Position numbers and translations under genes: made by a program
Shown here: positions 20,352-32,254 of the stretch, in pieces
Numbering within the stretch: position 1 is the stretch's first letter
Layout of the letters: every line of letters begins with the position of its first letter
Notes under the pieces: model-generated
Told to the model about the DNA's origin: nothing
Database searches by the model: none
Seen by the model: the letters and a program-made list of their open reading frames with translations, nothing else
Origin: Bryopsis sp. KO-2023
Lineage: Eukaryota; Chlorophyta; Ulvophyceae; Bryopsidales; Bryopsidaceae
Assembly (NCBI GenBank): GCA_030272585.1
Contig: BSYQ01000002.1
Coordinates: forward strand, 2,232,001 to 2,296,000
Direction: 5' to 3'
DNA length: 64,000 nt

Positions 20352-21378
20352 TCAGTCGAGAAGCTCATGCAACTCGTTCTCGGTTTCCTCATCACAAGGA
20401 TTGAACGGACAAGTACAAATATCATCCTTAGCAGTCTCCCCTTCTGAGTCTTTCGCGTTTTTATCAAGCCCTGTCCAAACGATCACAAGATCACTCAACG
20501 GTTCTCCTAATTCACAAGATCGTTCGGCGTCGTTCACTTGTCAGTAGCACTTCTTTGTTCGAACAAGCACCCCATATCTCGTTGGATCTTCAGGGAAGAT
20601 CAAAGAAGCAAAACACATTTAATTCGTTGTTTCCTGAATTTTTTCGCTTTGAGGATTTTTCGCTTCCCACCTGCTCCAAGAAGACTCTTGACAGCCACGA
20701 CACTGCCGTTTTTAGCAGCCGTTCCCAACAAATACAAAGGATCGGAGTCGGCGTCTAGCAATCGCAAAAGAAAACCGACCTCAGTTGCTCATCAACTACT
20801 CCAGAGCACATCTTGAAAGAAATAAGGCAGGAAAGGAAGTTATCAAAGTCGAGCATATACCCGCTAAAAGCAAGTACTCCACAACTTCAGAGTGGCCGTT
20901 CCAGGCCGCATTGAGTATTGCGTTGAGGTTGTTGGCGGCCCTAGCCTCCAAGTTTGCCCCACGGCGAACAGCCACCTGAAAATATTGGAAGAGGGCATGG
21001 TTTCGTGAGTTTGTGCTGATTTCGGTTCGCAAAGTACGATTCACATATGATATTCACAAAGGAGAACCGCCGCTTCTTTCCACCAAAGTACCACTAACAA
21101 TAAAATGTTTAAAATGGTGGGATTACCTTGACTTGGGCGAGATCTCCATCGCGGGCAGCCTCCAAGAGCATTTCATCAATATCCTTGAAACCAAACACGC
21201 CTCAGCATATTTTTCTGTCATTTTTTATTGCAGCAGTGACGTTTCAATGCAACCAGAGCATTTGGCCAGAAGGTAAGGATACCTCTTGATCATCTGCTGA
21301 TAAAATTGTAGAAGGGGATGGAGGTCCAGCAACCTCCTCCAGGGACGCCTCTAATACCGACTCGAGCTCCAGACCCAT
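20352..21378 (-). CDS. Ankyrin-repeat protein, 5 exons, 178 aa
   Basis: Exons on the minus strand: 21378-21283, 21183-21127, 20975-20861, 20754-20671, 20536-20352 (TGA at 20354-20352). All junctions are GT-AG and the frame closes (537 nt). The start MGLELESVLEASLEEVAG is the first Met after an in-frame TGA. Next comes DIDEMLLEAARDGDLAQVK, a classic N-cap of an ankyrin array, then VAVRRGANLEARAANNLNAI, NAAWNGHSEVVEYLLLAG, ADADSDPLYLLGTAAKNGSV and VAVKSLLGAG. The C-terminus is acidic with two cysteines (DDICTCPFNPCDEETENE). Exon 3 is 115 nt with phases identical to exon 6 of the 9.4-12.5 kb ankyrin gene. A further 5' exon is possible. The protein is probably a small cytosolic adaptor; its partner is unknown. 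Confidence 0.82.
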
Positions 21379-21900
21379 ATCATCCTTCAGGAACGAGCGA
21401 ACACATACTCATACACGAAACGGAGATAGACAAATCTGGTAGAAAGACAAAAACGTCAAGGTGAATGAAGGACGTCCGCATACGCGCGAACGCACGTCAC
21501 ATGGAGAGGAGGAGTCTCGTTAGCATTCGAAGGAAACGCAGCAATGCTGAAAAGATTCTCTTCACCTCATTTTGGAGTAGTTTTCTGAAATCGCGGTGAG
21601 GGCGAGCGGAGGGTGTGGAGCCTCCTGTGGACAGAAGCAAACAGATTGAATGGAGAAACGTGGGGCCAACGACAGGATTAGAAAAGGGAACACCACACGC
21701 TACGGTCGTACAAAATTAAAGCTAATGCTCCCTGCTGCTTGCTGGTGGCACACGAAAACAAGAACAAAGGCGTTTCAAGGATCCCAATCGTTCAATCTTT
21801 TGTTTGCGCCGACCTGAGCGTAGCGCTTGCGTCGGTTTGCTCACCGGATCGAAGCTGTTCCGTCGATTTAAGACAAGGGGGAGCTGGCGTCGTTTCCACG
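21379..21900. other. 5' flank of the ankyrin gene, unassigned
   Basis: No recognisable exon. The start region of the minus-strand ankyrin gene probably includes its promoter. Confidence 0.4.
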
Positions 21901-22227
21901 ATGGTAGACGCTAGTAAAAGAAGAAGCGCTGTTGCTGGAGCGGTCATCATCGTGTTTGAGATGTCCCTTCTCGTCGTGAGCAGCTCGGCGGGAAAAGGAG
22001 AAACTTTTCCGAAAACAAGGCTTCTGAACGGGGAACGAAAAGCTGCTCAGAAACTAATCGAAAAGAGTCTGTGGTGCTGGGAAGTGGGCGGCTGTTTCTT
22101 GTCGTGGTCGTTGCGGGAGCGTTACGACGCCTTAAAAAGTCCCGCTGGCGACGCGGAGAATGGAGGATGTATGGCCACTTGTAAGACATTCATACTCGGA
22201 GCAGCTGGGAGGTATGCCCACGCTTGA
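21901..22227 (+). CDS. Candidate ORF with an N-terminal hydrophobic segment
   Basis: From an ATG at 21901 the frame reads MVDASKRRSAVAGAVIIVF and EMSLLVVSSSAGKGETF, a basic start followed by a hydrophobic core that looks like a signal peptide or anchor. A Lys/Glu-rich segment and WCWEVGGCFLSW follow. A possible donor (GGGAG/gtatgcc) lies at about 22,212. I recognise no family. An open frame on the other strand overlaps its 3' part, and only one of the two can be real. Confidence 0.3.
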   Translation: MVDASKRRSAVAGAVIIVFEMSLLVVSSSAGKGETFPKTRLLNGERKAAQKLIEKSLWCWEVGGCFLSWSLRERYDALKSPAGDAENGGCMATCKTFILGAAGRYAHA

Positions 22228-22463
22228 CCCTCACTGTACCATTTTGCGCGCACGTTCTGATCGGGTTCCGATTCGGAACTTCCGGAACCCGTGATAATGT
22301 ATGAAAATTCCTCGTTTTGCTCCCCCCCCCCCCTCCGTTTTCCGATTGTCGTTGCCCTTTGCTTGGAGCGCTGAAGCACAATCGAATTCGGCTGAGGCGC
22401 TGCTGTGGCGCTACTATCTTGAGTCGGTGGAAGGAAAACACGTTCAACAAAGTTTCCTTCCAT
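22122..22463 (-). CDS. Alternative candidate ORF on the opposite strand
   Basis: From an ATG at 22463 the frame reads MEGNFVERVFLPPTQDSSAT and continues about 113 codons through a Gly/Arg stretch (a C10 run on the plus strand) and FSYIITGSGSSESEPDQN to a TAA at 22122. Composition is plausible for a coding exon, but no domain is recognised. It lies upstream of the minus-strand ankyrin gene and might be an exon of a longer transcript. Confidence 0.25.
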   Translation of the reverse strand: MEGNFVERVFLPPTQDSSATAAPQPNSIVLQRSKQRATTIGKRRGGGEQNEEFSYIITGSGSSESEPDQNVRAKWYSEGQAWAYLPAAPSMNVLQVAIHPPFSASPAGLFKAS

Positions 22464-23870
22464 GATTACTAAGCTTTTGCTCACGTGAGTCCCCTTGTCT
22501 CGTACGGTACGAGTCGTACCCCGTTTCTCCGACTTACGACATGTCTGACATGTGGGCTGCGTCACAGTCTGACTGGCGGCGCGGTCGGAGTATTGGTGTG
22601 ATCGTTCAGTGATTTCTTCCCCCCTGTCTTCTTTGCGCTGGTTTTTTCTTTGCGACAGGGGGCGCGCGTTTTGATTCTGGTTTCGGCTGCGCCGCCCCTT
22701 CTCGCTACGAAGTTGAATGATAACGAAAGGATTGGAGCGCGCGAGGGTTCCCCTCCCCCCTCTTTTCTTTTTTTTGTTTTTTCCCCGATGAATGAACCAG
22801 GAGATCCATCGCAGAAGTGGAGCTGGAGAGCGACTGGTGGGCTTTTGAGTCCTGTGTTCTGCGCAACTGTTTTGTTTCTCCCTTTCTGTTCTGTTCTGTT
22901 CTGTTTTTCTTTTTCCGGTTTAGGGTTTTGTATGAGATTTGAGGTGGCAAAATTATGTGCAGTGGATTTCGCTGGTGATACCCTTTTTTTCCGGGTGGAC
23001 AGGAGGAAGCGTTCTTCGGAAAAAAGGTGCGGTGCCGCTGCATAGGAGAAGTTTTCTTCTTTTTCTTATTTCTTTTTCCTTTTTCTCCAGTTATTTTTCC
23101 CCTTATTATGGTGTCGATCCCTTTTTCTCCTTGTTCCATTTTCTTAAATTGCCTGATCAGGAGCAACAGCTTATTAAAGTTTTTTTCTTTTAAAATAAAG
23201 AATATGTCGATATTTTGATGAAAAAATTGTTGTGATCTGAGACAGTATTTAATAACAAGAAGAGTACATCTTCAGAAAAAATATAAGAATCTAAAAAATT
23301 ATGAACAAGATAAATCTGTGAGGAATATCTGTGTAAAAAAACAGTAGCTACCTCTCTTTCCTTTTCTTTTCTTTTTTCTTGTCTTTTTTTCTTGTTTTTT
23401 TCATGTTTTATTTTTGTTTTTCTTTTCCTGTTTCTTTGAGATGTCTCAGCATGTTGGCCTTTCTGTTGCTCCTTCAAGAAAAAAGAAACAGAAAAAAAAG
23501 GAAACAAAAAAAGGGAGAAGAGAGAGAGGGAGTGGGCGTGAGAAGAAAAAAAACATCAGTCTAAAAAGAGAATTGATTTGTTTTTCAGGGGTGGTGAGGG
23601 AGCTGAGTGTGAAGTGGTGAATGAAAAAAATGAAATTTGTGGCAGCCTGGATTCAGCAAAAAAAAAGAGGAAAACTAGGAGGAAGGGCAGAGAAAAAAAA
23701 ATCAAAAGGAGAGGAGCACTTCTGGGTAATTAATTATACTCTTAACTTTTTTCTCACTTTTTCACACTTTTTCCGTTTGTTTTTTCCCTCACCTTTTTTC
23801 CCTCGAGGAAAATTCGCATCGATCTTTTTGCTTTTTTGGGTCTCTCCCGCTCCTCTGTTTTTATAATATT
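22464..23870. other. Low-complexity pyrimidine/purine-rich stretch
   Basis: Long T/C-rich and A/G-rich tracts dominate. At 23340-23450 there are repeated TTTTC and TTTTCTTTT blocks; at 23475-23560 there are GA-rich blocks. TTCTGTTCTGTTCTGTTC lies at about 22,885. The open frames here are by-products of this composition. Confidence 0.6.
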
Positions 23871-26800
23871 TGAAATACTACTATATTATCATTATTATTT
23901 GAGAAATATGTATTTTTTTTCCTAGTAATATTTTTGCGGTTGGTTATTCGTTTGGAGAACGTCGGCCAACCCAATAACCAGCCCTGAAAATATTACTTGG
24001 TTTAAAAAAAAATGCTATTTCTGCTAGGTATCTATTCTCATTCATTTTTTCTGGCTAGAAAAGTGTGAAAAACTGAGACATTAAAGTGTGAGACGAAGTA
24101 AAAGAAAGTGTCGTAATATTGAAAGTACCCCCCCTTCTCTTTCTCCCTTTCAAGTGGGTGCGTGAAATCCATTGTTTCTTTCTGTATTCATTCGTTTCCC
24201 ACGAAAATTTTCAGATCTTCTCTTTTATTTTTAATGCCTTCCCCTCAATTCATCTCGAGTTGAGTCATGAACTCTTTTTTTCTCAAATCAAACGGAGCAG
24301 CGTGGTAGACCCTCCAAGAAAAAAAACACAAGCTAGAACAGACAATTATGTATGTTTTTTCCGCAATGCTTTGTAGATACGGATATTATAGTTTCAAATA
24401 ATATATGTTCTACGAAAATCATATTTACAAGGGACTTTACTAGGACTATTTTAGTTTAGATGCAATTGTGTAGGGTTAATCAGAACTGAATATGTTGAGC
24501 TCAACGTTTGCTAAGGGCAAGGCTGAATCACTTCGTTGTGGATGGCTTTTTTGGGCAAGTTTGCCTAATGTGAATCAAATATTCATGAGAATTATATATG
24601 GTATTTTAATAGTATGTATGTAGATAATATGGTGCATGAAGCGATGCTACAAATTTTAACCCATCTCTCAAAAGTAGTGATCTTGCTAGCTTCGTTTGTC
24701 TTTTTGTGACCATTTGTGTTATATATATATATATATTGTATGTATCACTTACTATATCTATTTTAGATCTAATATATGATGTATATGATGAATATATAAT
24801 ATAGATCGATAATAATATTGTTCATTTCTTCTACAATCTTATGATGAGATTCTTGTCTGAAGAGGCCCCAACTCATGAACAAAATTAGATTCTATTTACT
24901 TGTATGCGCATGTTTGATCTGGAACCTTCTAGATCAGTCAAATTGAGATGCACCTATCTAGCTTGATTAGATAAACCCAACCAGTCTGTCCTTATCCAGT
25001 GTTGATAATCGGCGGCTCATCTTCGAGTAGGTCCAAATCAAATCCTTCTCTGAAGTGATTCTGAAGGGAGAATCACTTCAGAAGTGCAGATAGAGTGGAT
25101 TCGAAGCCTGGTGTAGAATCGATTTTATTGGAAGACTTTTAGTCTCATGATGTAATAGGAAAGGACATTATTACACGTTTTAGAAACTCCTAATATAGAA
25201 AATTGTTCAAAGAGACATTAGAAGTACCAATGTTCCTGATCTTACTTCCAAAATTTTAAAAATGAGGTGATGATAGTGTCGAGCTCTCTAAAGAAGGTCA
25301 AAATCGCCCTCTTGGTACCTCGTGCGTTGAGTTTCACGACTTTCTTCGTGAATTCTATCATGTTGAGTTTTACGGCTTTCTTCGTGAATTCGTCTATCAG
25401 GCCTTTACCCTTTAGGTCGTTTGCGAAACTTTTTTAAAGCCGTCCGGCTGACTCCGTCATGGTATTCGTATTGTTTTGAATTCACTTGAGGTATCCTTTC
25501 CTAGTATCAGAAGACAATAAGTGGTGTCTGGTGTAGTCTAAATCATTCAAGATAGACTTCGAGTACAGCTTGATTTTTCTATTTCCCTTCCTAATCCTCG
25601 TGAGTATTGATTGTAAGATATTCTTAGCCTAATCTTCTTAGGTACTATCTCTTGTCAACCTTGAAGGAGAACGTTTGATTAATGATTTGGTTTCTTATCG
25701 GTCATTCAAGACGAAAAAATATACTCTACCTAGATACAATTTTTATGAAAACTTGAAGGGCAGTGACTTGTTAGCGCCCAAGCACATATACAAACGAACC
25801 TCGCAAAGCACAAAAAAACTACTTGATCCAACTATGAGTATTTCTTCTTATTGGGATATCTCCGCTTAAGCTACTTGCGTCTTTGGTATACCTGACTAAC
25901 TCCTGTCAACACACACATATATACATAAATATATAAACCTTGTAATATTTCCTTCCGCACACAACACATGCCGTCGCTCAACCTCCCATCTTTCGGACTC
26001 GAAAAGTTTTCGTGGACCAAATTGCGAGATTGTTTTACCCCAGAAGCTCAACTTGTCCTCACTGTATGGGACAAGATGCTCTCCCATGAGCCCATCAAGA
26101 AGTATATTAAATACTTCTTAACTTTCGTTGCATCCTTCTTGAAAATGACACACATATAAAACACGAAAATTAATTTTAAGCCGTCAACTTTGAGCAAATC
26201 GTAACTTAAAAAAAAACAAAAAAAGGGATGAGGCTCGTTGCCTTGATTTAATTGTAATATAAAAAAAATCTATTATCTTTGCGAGTAGTCATCCAAAGAA
26301 GAGGTCTAATGTTAAAAAAAGTGGATATTTGATTCTAGTGCATGCAAAATATACAATTATTATTTAGAGTTGCGATTATATAGTGTTTGCCTATAGACGG
26401 TAATTTAATTTTCGTTCTCTTTAATTGGTTTAAGAAAAGAAACTTGATAAAATATCACCAAATCCCCATTCTACAGGAATCTTGGCTTTACTCATTTACC
26501 TATCAAGGGCAGCTTCACCGTTGATGAAAGTTAGTTGGCCTCATATAAGGTGCTAACAATTGAGATTCCTGGGGGTAGGCGTAGGCGCTATCACCTAATG
26601 ACTCATTAATCAAGGAATTATATTACTTATTAGTGATAAGTTCGTGGACATCGCCCAAAAACAAATTTGACCCATCCTCGGCTTCTCGCCCCCCCTACTA
26701 GAAGATAACCCTTATCAATCGCCTAGTAGATGGTAAGAAGGGGCCGAGTCAGTTATGTCTGAAAAATTCCGCGTTCGATTTAAATTGGCCAGAGGCATTT

Positions 26801-27587
26801 CATCCCCTTGTCGAACTTCCCAACGAAAAACTAGAAATTTTCAAGAGTGGTAAGCACCCCAAGTGCCAACAACGAGGTGGATGAGGAGGTCGTGAGACAG
26901 ATGAGATCTAAACTCCCCGCTGTTCATGAAGGTATGAGGATAACCTTGGTAAACTAGGGTGATATTAATACTTTACAATACTAGCAAAACTTCACCTTGT
27001 GGAAATCCAAAAGGCATTGCTCCACATGTTCGTTAACAAACGCTCGGTAGGTATTAGAAGGGGCCCAACGAGGCCTCTCTCATCCATATTTTTTTGTCGA
27101 GTCGCTGGGAAGTATTATTATCAAAAACCCTAATATGGACCCCTTGACCAACAATGGGTAGTTTCCGATCCAAATGTTTCGAGAAGAATAAATGAACTTC
27201 GTGTTCATTTTAGACTTTCTTTCAGGCTCATCATCGCCAGCATCTTCTTTTCCCTTAAATATATAAATATATAATTAAGAAAATTGATTAACCGGACCGA
27301 TCGCGATCGATTATAAAAATATAAATATGTATATATATATATATATATATATATTTGTTTGCTTCGTATAAATCCAACATAAATTCGTCATCCGTATGCT
27401 CTCCGTATGCTCTGGCTGAATGCTCATTATCACATAGTGGCTACGTGGTCGGACGAAAATCTACTTCTTACTTACTAGACGAAGAGTGGACTTTAAAAGA
27501 CTTTCTTGATCGATATATGGAATTCTAAAATATGGAGCCTCCCTATTAAAACGTCTTTCACTCAAGAAATTTGAAAACAAACTGGAA
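23871..27587. other. AT-rich region without recognisable genes
   Basis: A visible shift to AT-rich sequence begins here. It contains (TA)n at about 24720-24737 and ATATAT tracts at 24770-24800. A direct repeat, GTTGAGTTTYACGRCTTTCT plus CGTGAATTC, occurs at about 25327-25356 and 25363-25392. (AT)n lies at 27328-27355. Short open frames (for example 25675-25869 and 25968-26159) match nothing I know. Confidence 0.5.
27328..27355. repeat. (AT)n microsatellite
   Basis: About 14 uninterrupted AT units, preceded by imperfect ATAAATAT units. Confidence 0.9.
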
Positions 27588-27863
27588 TTGGAGTCTCTTG
27601 GCTATGTCATTTGGTATGGATGGTCAACTTTTAAACACATCTTATTAACACATTGTCATGATCACGGTATTTTAAAACATGCTCAAAATCCTTTCAACTC
27701 TTTAGGAAAATCATATCAAGCTATCTTCTATTGTAATCCCAATTCACCCTTGGAGGATGTTTTTCGCGATTTTACTCTTTCCGAACTTTCCTGGAATTTT
27801 TTCTTTTCTGGTCACCTTACGTTCGAAAGGGCGCTCAAAGTCAAAGGCCGCTCGGATTATTGA
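27588..27863 (+). CDS. Unrecognised ORF, 91 codons
   Basis: Complex protein-like sequence (LLTHCHDHGILKHAQNPFNS, then SPLEDVFRDFTLSELSW) in an otherwise AT-rich, gene-poor stretch. The frame remains open upstream of its first Met for a short way. I know no family for it. It may be a fragment of a decayed mobile-element protein. Confidence 0.2.
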   Translation: MESLGYVIWYGWSTFKHILLTHCHDHGILKHAQNPFNSLGKSYQAIFYCNPNSPLEDVFRDFTLSELSWNFFFSGHLTFERALKVKGRSDY

Positions 27864-30800
27864 GACGTTCTGCAATTTTTTGGATGACCTAGATTGGAAG
27901 CCAGTCTCAGCCTCAGCCACATGGAAAGTTGTTTGTCAACAGTGATATAGACGTAATTGTGAAAAAATTTGTTCTTTACAATCAACAAAAGACGAAGAAT
28001 TAAGGTCTTAAGACTTCAAAAATTGGGTTTCTCGGCCTTGAGGTCTATTGTCTCAGCTAACATCCAAAGAATTGTCGAAGTGGGGACGTCAAGGCTAATA
28101 TACAAGAAGATGGGCTTTAACTCATGCACAACACTAGTATAACATTGCACATCAAACGTCTAACGCCTCAAATGTTAACTATTTGAGCCATCGTAACTTG
28201 AGCTAAACCCTAAACACTAAGCTTGAATCACTCAAACCCTAAACGAAGAGCATTCAAGAGAGTACTTAACGACCTCGAGCTCAATATTACCATCTCAACG
28301 AGTGTGGGACATGATCTAGCTTAACCTTACACCAATTAGAAGAACCAAAAGAACCTTTAAAAAAAAATAAAAAAAACTTTGAAGAAAAAAAAACCCGATG
28401 AACATCGAGGCTTTCACTACGAAGCAAGCAAAATCAACACGAACACTATGCGCGACATCCTTTCTCGAAAATGACGTAGGCTTAATCATTAAGCTTGGGG
28501 ATGTCCTGGTGCCTTTTGAACTTAACGTAGGTAACGGGGAACTCATTTGGTTTAGGGAGGATGGTAAACAAGAGGCAGAAAAGCACCTCGAAGGTGTCTC
28601 GTGGTCATACTAGAAGATACCTTTAAAGACCATATCGCAAGCATCGGCTATAAAATTTAAAAAACGCTTCTGCATTTGTCATTCTTTTCACGCTGTGATT
28701 TTAATGTGGCTACAATTGAGCACGGGCCTTCATCAATTCCAAGACCCCCCAAGGCGGGGGATCATTATTAGAAAGAAGCTACTATTAAACACAACCTTAA
28801 AATTTTCCAAGAAACCACGAAGAGGGAGGGTCATTTTACGAGATTAAATTCTACCATAGAAAAAACGGTACATAGAGCAACTTGCCTTACCCATTCGTTA
28901 CATCTTCCAAACAGAATTCTCAGCGATGTGTTATAGCCATAATCAAGGTCTTATGGTTAGAACGTTTTCTGATACTGGGTGCACGCAATAAATTCGAAGT
29001 AGTGATGTCTCTACGCTGCACAAACTTCCTTGGCTTATGCCCGAGCAAAATCTGAAACATGTTATGAATGTGCCACAAGCTCAACTTGATAAGCGACAAT
29101 CGAAATCCTCTCCAATGCTTTCAGGGGTCTCAAGAACTTCAAGGACGGAATGTTACAGCCGTCCTTACTTTAATGTTTGAAAAAACAGTATTCGGCAAAC
29201 GTGATATTCGCAAACACACCTCTTCTTCCACCTCTAGAATCAACTCTCAACTCGCTAGTTTTCTCCTCCTAGTTTCAACGCGGCTATTCGGCCATCCTGA
29301 TAATAATCCTACAAAAGTATTAAAATCGACTTCAACTAATCAATAATAAATATCGTTAAACTAGCGAAATAGCTAATCAATAAAAAAATACTTCTTTAAT
29401 GAGTGCTTACAAGAACGCATGTCTCCTTTTTAAAAAAACAGGTTGTCTTGCGCTTCCAATAGAAACCTCGTGCATTTGTGATTTAAAGCCCATATCCAAG
29501 CTATTAGATTAGGATCCCCTGTCAGAGGGTGGCAAAGTTTGCAAGCACTAAGGTTCTTCGATTTATCCCTAAAAGTCGCTGATTGGCAATAGATTACTAG
29601 TTGGTTTAACCAATACGCAGCTCCTTTCACATATATTGGAAAGAAGTTCGACTCGTCGATTTGAGGCACTATTGGCCGCTTCGTAGCCACCTGACCTCGT
29701 AAGTCAATCTTCCTCTTGAGTTCTCTTTTTATCAGAAATACATCGTATCTTTTTCAACGTGATGGAAGATTCTTACCCTTGCCATGATGACATAAAAAAA
29801 ATTCATGAGCGGATGAGAAGAGATTTAAATTTATCTCTCTATAAATAGGATCTCCAGGAGATTGGCCATCTTCATTGGTTCAGAAGCTAGCCTGGTCTTT
29901 TTCTTTTTTCATAAGCCCCTATATTTCCACTCTCGAAAGCTAAAATTTCTCCATTTCACCATTCGAAACGCATCTCAAAGTTCAGCAGACATTTTGGTAG
30001 CCACCTTGTCTCTGATCGATCTATGGAGGTCTAGCAAGCATAGCTAGGTTTTGTCACACTGACACACATTATTCCCTATGCGGTCCATTACCCTTGCGAA
30101 ACTTAGGTAATAATTCTCTACCTTCTCTAGGCATCTTTAAAACCTATCAAACAACCAAGCGATATTTGTTAACCCAAAACATGATAATTCCCTTTGGGGG
30201 AGAGTGGACTCCTTGAGTGTTAAGGAATATATGATATCGTGGACGTTTACTCATCAATCACTCGAGTCTTCAAGAGCTCAAATATTGTAGAAAGATATCC
30301 ACGTGTATAATAAAAGATGAATCATAGTCTAGACTAAAAACTAGCGGATTCTTGTGAAGCGTTTGAAAACCCATGCGGCAACTTCGTGAAAAACTAACTC
30401 GATCAAGAATTGTGAACGTTCGAAAAACTCAGCAGATATTTAATTCAATAGAAAGGTTTTTCCGCCAAATCATCGTTATCGCTCGTCTTTATTGCATATA
30501 TAGTTTTTTGTTCCTCTTAACACTATGAGTCCTTAGATTTCTCACCGAGCTTTCTAACGTGGAGCAAATAAACATGATCGAAATTCATTTCGAGGATAAA
30601 CCATGATTTTTTTAGCAACATCTCGCTAAATTCAACACCAACTGTTCCACAGACCACATATGTTGATGACAAGTGATCTAGGATCTGAGTGAAGTTTTTT
30701 TAAATATTAGATAATGTTAATCGAATACCTGTCACAAGTCACGTGCGCATGTGTGTGTGTGTTCATTGGTTATGTAAGTCACTATTGATTGGTGGTACGT

Positions 30801-31419
30801 GAATGAATGAGGAGACAAGAAGGGATCAAACCTTGTTGCATACATCCCTTTTTTTTTAAGCAAACTGGCCACATATGATTAAACAATGCACTAAGTTTTG
30901 ACTAATAACTTGATGAAAATGGCATATCAAAAAATTTCCTTGTAGAAAATCGACGACAAACAAGTGATAGAACTTTTCACTGTAGTGATAAAAATCGGGA
31001 AGGTGTCGCAACAATTTTTCCCTCTTTAATATTGGAGTTCGTTGGTTTGGTCATAACTTCTTTGTTCTATCTTTTCCTTTGTATATATATGGTAAATAGT
31101 TTTTCATTATTGACTAATTGTAGAAGAAAATCCGTAAACATTCTTCAAACAATTACTACCAAGTGAATATAGAGGGACATGCTTTAGGGTTCGGGTTGAT
31201 TGGTTGATCTTTGTTTCGTTGACACGATATCTTTCGCTCAAAGTTACTTCACTACTTCAAGTGTAGAAAAAATTGCTAATGCAATTGTAGAATAAAAAAA
31301 ACATATATAATACTCCCCATACAATAGTTTCGGAAGCTTTTGAGCATCCGATCAAGGTGCAAACTTTAACTAGTATTTATGCTTTATTTTTTTTAATTCT
31401 TTCGATAGTTCTCGGTTGA
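27864..31419. other. AT-rich region without recognisable genes
   Basis: Short open frames at 28398-28613 (+), 29068-29346 (+) and 29430-29690 (-) show mixed composition but no domain. Nothing here can be assigned. Confidence 0.5.
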
Positions 31420-31944
31420 GAGTAAACGTTTTCTCTTTCTCTTATGTCCGTCACGCTGAGAGGAAGCTCCTCTCTTGTTTGCACACTCTGGTGCTCGACG
31501 TCCGGCCCATGCCTCGGCGCACTCACGCTATCTCGGAAGCTCTAGTGTTCCTCACGTTCTTTCTCCAGCTCCACGTATAGCCCCTGCATGATCCTCTACG
31601 CCCTCGTCATAGCCTCTTCCCCCGCTTGCCGCGCTGATAGTTCGGTAGCCCATTGTTGACGACTCTGCTGAAGTCAAACTCGCGTCTGGTTCGTGTTGAG
31701 CTGGAGTTGGTCTATGGCTTCTTGGAGGCGCTCTGCCCTAACTTCCGCTCTTTGCACCCTTAACCAAAGACGCTGTACTTCCACCGTTTCCCGACGGGGT
31801 GGGGTTACTTGCATCAAATCCTTTACAAAAACTTTCTGAATCTATTTCTTGATGAAACAACACACCGTCACCCCAAGAAATTCGATCATGCTTGAAAAAG
31901 CTTATGGAAACTTCAATTGTCTTGGAGTAAAGATTCATGACCAA
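31420..31944 (-). pseudogene. Decayed coiled-coil (gag-like or structural) ORF
   Basis: On the minus strand the first 68 codons (31944-31738) are open. The same frame continues with scattered stops to about 31,430: VQRAEVRAERLQEAIDQLQL, RQQWATELSARQAGEEAMTR, GLYVELEKEREEH and SAPRHGPDVEHQSVQTREEL. This is heptad-like, Gln/Glu/Arg-rich coiled coil with three in-frame stops. The local GC content is higher than around it. A retrotransposon gag or a host coiled-coil pseudogene would both fit. Confidence 0.5.
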
Positions 31945-32187
31945 CTGAAATATGTAAAGCTATCAAAGCGAAGCATTATCTTAACTTGACGTTAAAAATT
32001 GTCGTTTTCATTTGTGGGCCCGTCTTTCGTTTATTTTTTGGTTAAATCTTCGATTTGGTGCAACGTTCTTAGTACCGACTGATACGGGCACGAAACAACG
32101 AGACAAAACAAGACTATAAAAGACATTTGATTACACCGGGTAGCCTCTTTAATGGGCTCTAAATTCACAACAGAATTCCACCTTTTC

Positions 32188-32254
32188 AGTGCTCGAACCC
32201 GTCACCTCCCCGACTGGATGCACCATCCAGAGCACTAAGCCACCTCACTGGCCT
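32188..32254 (-). repeat. tRNA-like SINE head (His-like anticodon arm)
   Basis: The minus strand carries an A-box-like TGGCTTAGTGC, a hairpin CTGGA-TGGTGCA-TCCAG whose loop would present GTG (His), and a B-box GGGTTCGAGCAC. The arms do not close into a true tRNA: the acceptor stem is absent. A tRNA-derived SINE head is the better reading. Its body would run leftward to about 32,040, where ATAGTCTTGTTTTGTCTCG can be read on the minus strand. Confidence 0.5.

Noticed and set aside
23340-23620. Lys- or Phe-rich ORFs on both strands
   Set aside because: Products of purine/pyrimidine low-complexity DNA.
24720-24800. Telomeric or centromeric satellite
   Set aside because: Only short TA-rich tracts without a repeated unit longer than a few bases.
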